From NCBI GenBank assembly GCA_038729325.1, contig JAVYSG010000031.1, positions 1 to 15,586 on the forward strand: a stretch of 15,586 nt of DNA, given 5' to 3'. The DNA comes from UBA509 sp038729325. GTDB lineage: Archaea; Thermoplasmatota; Thermoplasmata; Thermoplasmatales; Thermoplasmataceae. Below the pieces are notes generated by a model. The model saw only the letters and a program-made list of their open reading frames with translations. It made no database searches and was not told the DNA's origin. The position numbers and the translations under genes were made by a program. Positions 1-6,820 of the stretch are shown in pieces (positions within the stretch are counted from its first letter, which is position 1; each line of letters opens with the position of its first letter).

Positions 1-41
1 AATTTCAGGATCTTGCCAGTTAACAGGTGAAAGTATTGAAA

Positions 42-320
42 ATGCCTAAAGTGATCAAGATGTACTGTCCTTCCTGCAAGAAGCATACGCCTCACGATGT
101 GGAAAGAGTCAGGAAAAAGAAAGCAAGTGAGTTCAGGGCAGGTCAGAGAAGATTCCGCAGGGCCACATCCGGATATGGAGGTTTCCCAAGGCCAAAGTAT
201 GAGGGTCGAGAAAAACCAACCAAGAGACTTGCTCTTAGATTCAGATGCCAGACCTGCAAGAAAGCCATTACCCCTCCGAGTTTCAGGGCTAAGAAGCTGG
301 AAATAGTGGAGGTTCAGTAA
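42..320 (+). CDS. rpl44e: 50S ribosomal protein L44e
   Basis: This is a large-subunit ribosomal protein shared by archaea and eukaryotes (eukaryotic eL42) that binds rRNA near the E site. The 92-residue product has two zinc-binding CxxC pairs, Cys9/Cys12 and Cys69/Cys72. Between them lies a very basic Arg/Lys-rich middle with the GYGGFPRPK stretch typical of the family. I chose ATG at 42 because the protein then begins MPKVIKMYCPSC, as in homologues, and because AGGTGA at 25-30 acts as a Shine-Dalgarno element. A GTG at 27 would add five residues but would use up that element. A TGA at 28-30 in another frame may be the stop of an upstream gene outside the window. The stop is one base before rps27e, so the two are cotranscribed. 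Identification is secure; only the exact start is open. Confidence 0.96.
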   Translation: MPKVIKMYCPSCKKHTPHDVERVRKKKASEFRAGQRRFRRATSGYGGFPRPKYEGREKPTKRLALRFRCQTCKKAITPPSFRAKKLEIVEVQ

Positions 321-321
321 T

Positions 322-522
322 ATGGTTGAAAGCAGATTTGCAAAGCCGAAGAGTATAGGAAACAAGTTCATAAGAATAAAATGCAGGGATTGCGGCAATG
401 AACAGGTGACATACACAAAGATATCTTCTGTTGTTGTGTGCCATATATGCAACGCCACCCTTGCAAGGCCAACCGGCGGTACGCTGGATCTGGCTGCCGA
501 TATTATCGGAGATCAGCAATGA
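322..522 (+). CDS. rps27e: 30S ribosomal protein S27e
   Basis: This is a small-subunit zinc-ribbon ribosomal protein found only in archaea and eukaryotes. The 66-residue product is the usual archaeal length. The zinc site is seen as CRDC (Cys21/Cys24) and CHIC (Cys40/Cys43), followed by the family C-terminal signature LARPTGG. The ATG follows the L44e stop by one base. The stop overlaps the aIF2-alpha start as ATGA at 519-522, so translation of the two is probably coupled. The order L44e, S27e, aIF2-alpha, Nop10 is a widely conserved archaeal cluster, which independently supports the call. Confidence 0.96.
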   Translation: MVESRFAKPKSIGNKFIRIKCRDCGNEQVTYTKISSVVVCHICNATLARPTGGTLDLAADIIGDQQ

Positions 523-1274
523 GAAAAGACCTTCCTGAACCGGGGGAGCTTGTGGTGGTAACCATCAAGGAAGTTAAAAACTTCGGTGCAACAGCCAGGC
601 TCGAGGAATATCCGGGTCATGAGGGGTTTATTCATATAGCTGAAGTTGCCACTGGCTGGGTAAAACACATAAGAGATTATCTGAGAGAAGGCCAGAAAAC
701 AGTGTGCAAGGTGCTGAGCATTGATACAAACAGGGGCAACGTTGAACTCTCCCTGAAACGGGTAAATGACCATCAGAAGAGAGAGAAGATTTCCGAATGG
801 AAGAATGAACAGAAAGCATCCAAACTGCTTGAAATCGTTGCAAAGCAACTGAATAAATCCGTTGAGGAATGCGATGCTGAATTTGCTGATGAACTGAGGC
901 AGAGATACGGTAACCTGTATGCGGCGTTTGAGGATGCTTCAGCCAGCGATAACTGGTTTCCGGAAATAAATGATAAATGGAAACAAATCTTTGTAAAGAT
1001 AGCTCAGGAAAATGTTGTGCTGCCCTATGTTAAAATCGGCGGTACCATAGAGGCATATTCTCTTGCTCCAAATGGGATACAGATGATCAGGTCAACGATA
1101 GATCCTGGAGATGAGGCCACTGTGGGAATACAGTACGCTGGGGCTCCAAGGTATATTGTTACTGTTACTGACAAGGATTATAAGACTGCCGAGGATACTC
1201 TCAAGAGAGTGGTACAGAGGATAATGGACAATGCCAAGAAAAACGGCGTTGTGGCAGAATTTATCAGGAAATGA
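519..1274 (+). CDS. eif2a: translation initiation factor 2 subunit alpha (aIF2-alpha)
   Basis: This is the alpha subunit of the heterotrimeric aIF2, which carries initiator Met-tRNA to the ribosome. The 251-residue product has an N-terminal S1/OB-fold RNA-binding domain (about 8-85, with HEGFIHIAEV and the strand VELSLKRV). A helical middle (about 85-170) and a C-terminal alpha/beta domain that contacts the gamma subunit (about 170-251) follow. The reading frame is open 81 nt further upstream, but that stretch overlaps rps27e. ATG at 519, in an ATGA overlap with the S27e stop, gives the family N-terminus. The residue aligned by eye to eukaryotic Ser51, the regulatory phosphorylation site, is Ala44, so eIF2-kinase-like control at that position is not expected. 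Thr45 lies next to it. Confidence 0.96.
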   Translation: MRKDLPEPGELVVVTIKEVKNFGATARLEEYPGHEGFIHIAEVATGWVKHIRDYLREGQKTVCKVLSIDTNRGNVELSLKRVNDHQKREKISEWKNEQKASKLLEIVAKQLNKSVEECDAEFADELRQRYGNLYAAFEDASASDNWFPEINDKWKQIFVKIAQENVVLPYVKIGGTIEAYSLAPNGIQMIRSTIDPGDEATVGIQYAGAPRYIVTVTDKDYKTAEDTLKRVVQRIMDNAKKNGVVAEFIRK

Positions 1275-1283
1275 TCAAACGGT

Positions 1284-1472
1284 ATGCATTCATTGATCAG
1301 AAAGTGCCGAATCTGTAACACCTACACCATGAAAGAAGTGTGCCCGGTTTGCGGGCAAAGGACGGATGTGGCTCTTCCGCCAAAGTATTCGCCGGTGGAC
1401 CGGTTCCAGAGATTCAGGATAAATTCAGGGGAGGAACATAAAAATGGAGAAAATAATAATCAATCAGTATAA
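1284..1472 (+). CDS. nop10: H/ACA ribonucleoprotein protein Nop10
   Basis: Nop10 is a small zinc-ribbon subunit of the archaeal H/ACA RNP. There it bridges Cbf5 and L7Ae and supports guide-RNA-directed pseudouridylation of rRNA. The 62-residue product has the family pattern RKCxxCxxYTxKExCPxCG, with zinc ligands Cys8, Cys11, Cys20 and Cys23. The core PPKYSPVDRFQRFR follows. The last ten or so residues (hydrophilic, Asn-rich) overlap the next gene by 29 nt in another frame, and the Shine-Dalgarno of that gene lies inside nop10. The ATG lies 9 nt after the aIF2-alpha stop with only a weak ribosome-binding site, so translational coupling is plausible. The identification is firm. Confidence 0.94.
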   Translation: MHSLIRKCRICNTYTMKEVCPVCGQRTDVALPPKYSPVDRFQRFRINSGEEHKNGENNNQSV

Positions 1473-2202
1473 GAGGCCAAGGCTCGAGACCCCGGTTCTC
1501 ATAGGTGGACTTCCCGGTATAGGTAATGTTGGGAAGATTGCGGCCGAATATCTGGTGGAAAAGCTGAAGATGGAGAAGTTTGCTGATATTTACTCCCAGT
1601 ACCTTCCACCGCAGGTTTTTATAGATGACACTGGTGTGGTTAAGCTGGTCAGGAATACACTCTATTACAAAAAGCTGAAGGGAAGGAGCGATCTTCTCAT
1701 ACTTGTGGGGGATTTTCAGGGAACCACGCAGGAGGGCCAGTATGAAATGTCCTATCAGATACTGGAGCTGGCAAGAAAGCTTGAGGTTTCAATGGTTTAC
1801 ACACTGGGGGGATACAGCACAGGCAAAATTGTGGAAATCCCAAGAGTTCTTGGCGCTGTGACCGATGAATCGCTTGTTAAGTCACTCACGGACAGTGGTG
1901 TGGTATTTCCAAAGGGGGAACCAGGTGGAGGAATAGTTGGGTCAGCAGGTGTCATGCTGGGTCTTGGAAAGGAACTGTTCAGCATGCAGGGGGCATGTCT
2001 TATGGGCGAAACCTCCGGATATTTCGCAGACCCCAAGGGAGCAAAGGAAGTTGTGAAGATTCTGGTGAATCTGCTCAGCCTTGAGGTGGACCTTTCTGAT
2101 CTTGAGGAGAGAAGCAAGCAGATTGAGCAGATCACAGAGAAGATGCAGGAAGATGTGCAGGGCAAAGTAACACAGAAGGATGATCTGGGTTATTTCGGAT
2201 AA
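1444..2202 (+). CDS. PAC2-family proteasome assembly chaperone-like protein
   Basis: The product is 252 residues of the PAC2 superfamily. Characterised archaeal members (PbaA, PbaB of Pyrococcus) assist or activate the 20S proteasome. Visible features are the N-terminal GGLPGIGNVGKIAAEYL segment, the YLPPQVFIDDTGVV strand pair, the LGGYSTG loop, and GGGIVGSAGVMLGLG near residue 165. MGETSGYFADPKGA follows near 185. The last 45 or so residues are a charged, probably helical then flexible tail (about 217-245) ending GYFG. That end resembles, without exactly matching, the HbYX motif by which activators dock into the proteasome alpha ring. The start at 1444 has a strong Shine-Dalgarno (GGGGAGG, about 1428-1434). 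It closes the ribosomal/Nop10 operon. Chaperone activity is inferred from the family. Confidence 0.9.
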   Translation: MEKIIINQYKRPRLETPVLIGGLPGIGNVGKIAAEYLVEKLKMEKFADIYSQYLPPQVFIDDTGVVKLVRNTLYYKKLKGRSDLLILVGDFQGTTQEGQYEMSYQILELARKLEVSMVYTLGGYSTGKIVEIPRVLGAVTDESLVKSLTDSGVVFPKGEPGGGIVGSAGVMLGLGKELFSMQGACLMGETSGYFADPKGAKEVVKILVNLLSLEVDLSDLEERSKQIEQITEKMQEDVQGKVTQKDDLGYFG

Positions 2203-2295
2203 TACTGCAGGTAAGCAGTAGCGATCCAGGTTTGAGTATCTTCTTCCTCGCCATGATCGTTGCCCTCCATCATACATATTATTTCTCCGGCAAAG

Positions 2296-2303
2296 TAATT
2301 TAA
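2296..2303 (+). promoter_or_regulatory. TATA-like box for the top6 operon
   Basis: TAATTTAA is centred about 26 nt before the top6B ATG at 2326. This is the spacing expected for a transcript that starts at or just before the start codon. An SD-like AGGTGA at 2307-2312 is 13 nt from the ATG, which is rather far. The 123-bp gap (2203-2325) between the PAC2 gene and top6B shows no other gene, so this is the natural place for a second promoter. Confidence 0.5.
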
Positions 2304-2325
2304 GGCAGGTGAACATTTTCAGGGG

Positions 2326-4212
2326 ATGGCTTCAAGGAAATCCACCATTTCTGACTTCAGGGAAGCTTCTATTTCTGAATTTTTTGAAAAGAACAGGCAC
2401 ATTCTTGGCTTCGATTCCCCGCAAAAATCGCTGTTCATGATCGTAAAGGAGGCTCTTGACAACTCACTGGATGCATGCGAGGAATATCAGATTCTTCCGG
2501 ACATAAAAGTAACAGTTGCCAAACAGAGCGATGATGAATACGTGATCACCGTGGAAGACAACGGACCCGGAATAGAGAGAAAGCAGGTTCCTGACGTGTT
2601 CGGTAAACTTCTGTACGGTTCAAGGTTCCATTCCTTCAAGCAATCCCGGGGTCAACAGGGCATAGGCATAACTGCTGCTATCCTCTTTGGTCAGATCACA
2701 ACAGCAAGACCGGCATATATTAAAACGAAAAGGGCCCAGGACGACGTTGCATATGAATTTGAACTGGGTATAAACGTGAAGGAGAACCGTGCCAACATTA
2801 ATTACGAAAGGCCGGTCATTTGGGACGTCACCAGCGGAACTGTTGTAATGATACCTGCAAGGGTAAAATATCAGACAGGAAGGCAGTCCGTATGGGAGTA
2901 CATCAGGGAAACTGCAGTTGCCAATCCAAATGCAAACTTTTCCTTCACCGATCCGGATGGCCGGACGCTTGAAATAAGGCGTGTCGTTGAAACGCCCTCA
3001 AAGCCGGGCATGGCAATCAAACCTCACCCTCTGGGACTGGAAATCGGTGAGATAAATTCCATGAGCAAATCCACAGGTGCAGAAACAATGCTTGATTTCC
3101 TGAAGGGGGATTTCAACCGGGTTAGCGACAGGATTGCAGAGGAGATTCTGCAGAAATCCGGAATCAGTGCTGAAGAGAAACCTGCCGGTATCACACTGGA
3201 ACAGGTAAGGAAGCTGAGGCAGGCATTCGGCCAGGTAAAATTGATGCCGCCTCCAATAGATTGCCTGTCACCTCTGGGACATGAATTTATTATCAAGGGG
3301 CTGAAGAATGTGTATGGAGAAAGCAGGCCGGCTCACTACTCAAAACCTGTTGTGAGGCCAATATCAATACACAACGGCAACCCCTTTGCGGTCGAAGCGG
3401 GACTGGTCTATGGCGGGGATCTCAGGTCGGATGAGCCGGTGAGGGTGGTAAGGTTCGCAAACAAGGTTCCGCTGCTGTACCAGGCGGGAGCCTGTGCCAT
3501 AACCAGGGCCGTGCAGGAAATGGACTGGAGGCCGTACGGACTTGACCAGAAAAGTGGCCAGGGAATGCCATTCGGACCTGCAGTGATATTTGTGCACGTA
3601 TACGGCATAAGGATTCCATTCACGTCGGAGTCCAAGGAGGCAATCGCTTCAGTGGACGAAATAACTGCGGAAGTGACCGCAGCATTAAAGTCACTGGGGC
3701 GGAGCGTGAAGTCATTTCTCGGAAAGAAAGACCGGAGGAAGAAGGTTTATGAGAAATTCAGGCTGGTCAGCATGCTAATACCTGAGATCGGCAGAAAATC
3801 TTCCATCATACTTGGAAAGGATGTCCCACCGCTGGACAGCGTGATCTCGAAGATCGCAAACGTTGTATTTGTCACGGAGGACATCATTCGTGATGGTAAC
3901 GCAACGCTGTCAAAGGTGAAGGTTATCAACTATACCCGCCATCCCGTTTCCATGAAACTTTACGCGGATCCGCCTGTTGCCTATTATGATGGCGATGACC
4001 TGATCTGGGAGATTTCCGAACTTCAGCCATCACTTGAATCTGAGTTCACAATTCCACTGTCAAACGTATCACAGGAATATCCAGGCACAGCATTTTACTT
4101 CACTGGCATTGATCCGGTGCATGTCCAGGGTGCTGATCCGCTGCCTGCAGATTATGGAATGGAAAGTATCAGCATAATTGAATCTGCAGAGGATGAGGGG
4201 GGCGAACAGTAG
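2326..4212 (+). CDS. top6B: DNA topoisomerase VI subunit B
   Basis: This is the ATPase subunit of type IIB topoisomerase VI, an A2B2 enzyme that relaxes and decatenates DNA by double-strand passage. The 628-residue product has a GHKL ATP-binding fold. The N-box KEALDNSLDA carries Asn46, the EDNGPG loop carries Asp78, and the lid RGQQGIG covers 108-114. The middle (about 240-310) matches the helix-two-turn-helix region. A transducer domain follows, with the switch lysine in SESKEAIA (Lys437). The end, from about 510, is a beta-rich extension (KVINYTRHPVSMKLYADPP) like the Ig-fold C-terminal domain of the Methanosarcina mazei enzyme. This explains why it is longer than the roughly 530-residue Sulfolobus protein. 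All expected catalytic motifs are intact. Its TAG stop shares a base with the top6A start. Confidence 0.97.
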   Translation: MASRKSTISDFREASISEFFEKNRHILGFDSPQKSLFMIVKEALDNSLDACEEYQILPDIKVTVAKQSDDEYVITVEDNGPGIERKQVPDVFGKLLYGSRFHSFKQSRGQQGIGITAAILFGQITTARPAYIKTKRAQDDVAYEFELGINVKENRANINYERPVIWDVTSGTVVMIPARVKYQTGRQSVWEYIRETAVANPNANFSFTDPDGRTLEIRRVVETPSKPGMAIKPHPLGLEIGEINSMSKSTGAETMLDFLKGDFNRVSDRIAEEILQKSGISAEEKPAGITLEQVRKLRQAFGQVKLMPPPIDCLSPLGHEFIIKGLKNVYGESRPAHYSKPVVRPISIHNGNPFAVEAGLVYGGDLRSDEPVRVVRFANKVPLLYQAGACAITRAVQEMDWRPYGLDQKSGQGMPFGPAVIFVHVYGIRIPFTSESKEAIASVDEITAEVTAALKSLGRSVKSFLGKKDRRKKVYEKFRLVSMLIPEIGRKSSIILGKDVPPLDSVISKIANVVFVTEDIIRDGNATLSKVKVINYTRHPVSMKLYADPPVAYYDGDDLIWEISELQPSLESEFTIPLSNVSQEYPGTAFYFTGIDPVHVQGADPLPADYGMESISIIESAEDEGGEQ

Positions 4213-5300
4213 TGCCGCGCGATGTAAAACCGTCCCTGGAAGGCATTGTTTCAAGAATATATGACTATCTGGCCAGTGGCGAGGTTCCTGAGATATCCAT
4301 GCCATCAAGAAACAGGGACAACATTGTCCTTGATCCCATGCTTTCTGTGTGGAAATATGGAGAATCCCAGGTGACGCGATCAGGCAGGACAACCGACGGA
4401 GCAGAATACATGGTTAAAATCCTGTATATGATCGACTTTATCCGTGAAATGATACAGGAGGGGAAATCATCAACGTTGAGGGAAATGTACTACATATCTG
4501 AGGGATGGAACCTTGGGAAGTTCCACACGCAGGACGAATCAAACCTGATGGCAGAGGATCTGGAGGTTATCAGCGCCCTGCTCAGGGAGGACTTCAAGCT
4601 GCGCCCTGAAGAAAATGGTGCCAGTATTATTGGTAACATAACAGTGGAGGAAAAGACCAGGAAAGGTGAATTTAAAAAGATAAACTGCAAGGACGACGTG
4701 GGAGACAGCGGTTATTCAATTCCATACACAGTCGAAGACGATAAACTTCACATAAAGGACGTTGACGCTGATTTCATCCTTGCCATAGAGACTGGAGGTA
4801 TGTTTGACAGGCTTGTGGAAAACGGATTTGATGAAAGCAACCGATGCCTGCTCGTTCATCTGAAGGGGCAGCCGGCCCGTAGCACAAGGAGGCTCCTCAA
4901 GAGGATAAATGAGGAAAGGAACATCCCTGTTGTGGTGTTTACGGATGGAGATCCGTGGTCTTTCCGAATATATGCATCCATAGCATACGGTGCCATAAAA
5001 ACAGCGCACATATCACATTATCTGGCAGTTCCAACAGCAGAATTCATCGGTGTGACGGCATCTGACATACTGAACTACGATCTCCCCACCGACAGACTCA
5101 ACGACAAGGACATCGCAGCATTGAATGCAGAACTCAAGGACCCAAGGTTTAACTCCGAGATGTGGAGAGATGAGATAGAAACCATGCTCCGGATAGGAAA
5201 GAAGGCAGAGCAGCAGGCGCTTGCCAAATACGGCCTTAACTATGTCACATCCACCTATCTGCCGGAAAAACTATCTCAGATTAATGGAAACAGGTGGTGA
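4212..5300 (+). CDS. top6A: DNA topoisomerase VI subunit A
   Basis: This is the DNA-cleaving subunit of topoisomerase VI and the homologue of eukaryotic Spo11. The 362-residue product has a winged-helix/CAP-like domain with the motif LREMYY. Tyr94, the second Tyr, matches the active-site tyrosine that forms the covalent 5'-phosphotyrosyl bond. The Toprim domain follows, with Glu193 in AIETGGMF and the metal-binding DGDPW (Asp245, Asp247). The start is GTG, whose G is the last base of the top6B TAG stop. GAGGGGGG at 4195-4202 gives a good Shine-Dalgarno at about 9 nt, so tight coupling with subunit B is expected, as fits an equimolar complex. Length and motifs are normal and nothing suggests inactivation. 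Confidence 0.97.
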   Translation: MPRDVKPSLEGIVSRIYDYLASGEVPEISMPSRNRDNIVLDPMLSVWKYGESQVTRSGRTTDGAEYMVKILYMIDFIREMIQEGKSSTLREMYYISEGWNLGKFHTQDESNLMAEDLEVISALLREDFKLRPEENGASIIGNITVEEKTRKGEFKKINCKDDVGDSGYSIPYTVEDDKLHIKDVDADFILAIETGGMFDRLVENGFDESNRCLLVHLKGQPARSTRRLLKRINEERNIPVVVFTDGDPWSFRIYASIAYGAIKTAHISHYLAVPTAEFIGVTASDILNYDLPTDRLNDKDIAALNAELKDPRFNSEMWRDEIETMLRIGKKAEQQALAKYGLNYVTSTYLPEKLSQINGNRW

Positions 5301-6103
5301 TGGTGAAGGTATCTCTTATACAGATGGAAAGCAACGGGAATAAGGAGATCAATCTGCAGAAGTCCCTGGAACATCTGAAAGCGGCAATGAAAGATGGGGC
5401 AGTTCTTGCTGTATTCCCGGAATATCAGATGTTCCTTCCAGATTATTCCAATCCGGCGACAACTGCCGCAGCCTCAGAATCAACGGACGGAAATTTTGTG
5501 ACCGCAATGATCTCAGCAGCAAAGGGCAAGGTTACAATGGTCCTCAATATTGCAGAATATGCCGGCACAGGCATCAGGCCATACAATACCTCCATTGTGG
5601 TCAATGATCTTGGCATAGTTTCAGGAAAATACAGAAAACTTCACCTGTTTGATGCGTACGGGCACAGGGAGAGCTCATGCTATCAGCAGGGCGGCATAAG
5701 GCCCTCGACGTTTTCCGTGCCTGATGCACGGCTGGGGCTCCAGATATGCTATGATCTCAGGTTCCCGGAGCCTGCCAGGATCCTCCGCCTGAATGGTGCA
5801 TCGATCATATCATACCAGGCCGGGTGGTTTGCTGGAGAGAGAAAACTGGAGACATGGAGGACGCTTCTCAGGGCAAGGGCTATTGAGAACGGCTCATTTG
5901 TACTGGCATCCGCCCAGTGCGGGAAAGATTTCACGGGGCATACCATGGCAGTGAGCCCCTACGGGGATATACTTGGAGAACTGGAAAACCAGGAAGGCAT
6001 ACTTACAGTTGACCTGGACATGTCTCTGCCAGAAAAGTATTCAACGGATGTACCGGTCATCAGGCAGAGGCGGAAAGACATTTACGACATATCAGGATTC
6101 TGA
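5300..6103 (+). CDS. carbon-nitrogen hydrolase (nitrilase superfamily, Nit1/Nit2-like amidase)
   Basis: This is a cytosolic amidase-type enzyme of the nitrilase superfamily. The catalytic triad is visible as Glu41 (VFPEYQ), Lys113 (GKYRKLHLFD) and the nucleophile Cys150 (LQICYDLRFPE). Glu124 is at the usual second-glutamate position. The CYDLRFPE signature is typical of the Nit1/Nit2 branch, whose members act on deaminated glutathione or alpha-keto-acid amides. The substrate here cannot be read from sequence. The 267-residue length is normal. I chose ATG at 5300, which overlaps the top6A stop as TGATG. Two GTG codons at 5294 and 5297 would lengthen it by two residues. The gene is coupled to top6A without an obvious functional link. 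Its last 12 nt overlap the 3' end of otsB on the other strand. Confidence 0.92.
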   Translation: MVKVSLIQMESNGNKEINLQKSLEHLKAAMKDGAVLAVFPEYQMFLPDYSNPATTAAASESTDGNFVTAMISAAKGKVTMVLNIAEYAGTGIRPYNTSIVVNDLGIVSGKYRKLHLFDAYGHRESSCYQQGGIRPSTFSVPDARLGLQICYDLRFPEPARILRLNGASIISYQAGWFAGERKLETWRTLLRARAIENGSFVLASAQCGKDFTGHTMAVSPYGDILGELENQEGILTVDLDMSLPEKYSTDVPVIRQRRKDIYDISGF

Positions 6104-6820
6104 CATTGTCCTGAGAAGAGCCCGGAATTCATAAACATCCCTGACGCGGAATCTGGCGGCTGTATCGCCCTCTCCTACCTTAACTGTGATGGCATCAGGA
6201 TTGTCGACGAACGAGTCCTCGTCAGTGGCATCATCCCCGGCTATGAGTGCCGGAGCTCCGTTCCTGACCCTCTTTATGGCAATTCCCTTGTTGATCCCGG
6301 GAATCCGGAGCTCAACAATCCGCTTGCCCCTGTAGAGGTCCATGCCGGTCTGCGATGCAAGAGCTGATACCTCGTTTACAAGTGATGACATTGCTTCCTC
6401 GCCAAGACCCCACATTATGAATACAAGCCCCCCCTGCTTGTTCGTCATCTTTAGCCCAGGGTATCTCCTGAAGAAATCTTCTCTTCCGGCATATATTTCG
6501 TCACACTTGCGGATGAACTCGCTGGCATCAGTTACATATTCCGGGGGCTTACCCCTGAGTTTCAGGATGGCCCCGTGGAGTGCTATGAAATTATATCTGC
6601 TGTCAAGGAATCTGGTGATTTCAGGAATTGATCGGCCTGTTGCAACATAGATCTGGTATTCCGTTGAAAGTCTGTCCATAACAGAAATAATCTCGTCGTC
6701 AGGGAATGTTGTTTCAGGGTCTGTGGAAAGCGGAACCAGCGTGCCATCGTAGTCCAGGAAAACTGGAGATCCATGGGGTAGCTGCTTTACCAGCCTGACC
6801 AGATCAGTGTCCAGTGGCAT
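6092..6820 (-). CDS. otsB: trehalose-6-phosphate phosphatase
   Basis: This enzyme removes phosphate from trehalose 6-phosphate to give the compatible solute trehalose. The 242-residue HAD-superfamily protein shows motif I FLDYDGTLVP (nucleophile Asp23, acid/base Asp25), motif II ATGR (Thr61) and motif III INKG (Lys178). Motif IV is GDDATDED (Asp196/Asp197, Asp200). The insert between motifs II and III has the OtsB-type alpha/beta cap, including ALHGA (80-84). The ATG lies inside the last codons of otsA (17-nt overlap), so the two steps of the pathway are translationally coupled. The stop sits within the 3' end of the convergent nitrilase gene. The protein is compact but has all catalytic residues. 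It could act on a related sugar phosphate, but the partner gene makes trehalose the best call. Confidence 0.92.
   Translation of the reverse strand: MPLDTDLVRLVKQLPHGSPVFLDYDGTLVPLSTDPETTFPDDEIISVMDRLSTEYQIYVATGRSIPEITRFLDSRYNFIALHGAILKLRGKPPEYVTDASEFIRKCDEIYAGREDFFRRYPGLKMTNKQGGLVFIMWGLGEEAMSSLVNEVSALASQTGMDLYRGKRIVELRIPGINKGIAIKRVRNGAPALIAGDDATDEDSFVDNPDAITVKVGEGDTAARFRVRDVYEFRALLRTMSES

Noticed and set aside
1..30. Frame of nine codons ending in TGA at 28-30, possibly the end of an upstream gene
   Set aside because: Too short to judge. It would fit an upstream gene whose stop overlaps the L44e Shine-Dalgarno, but nothing in it identifies a protein.
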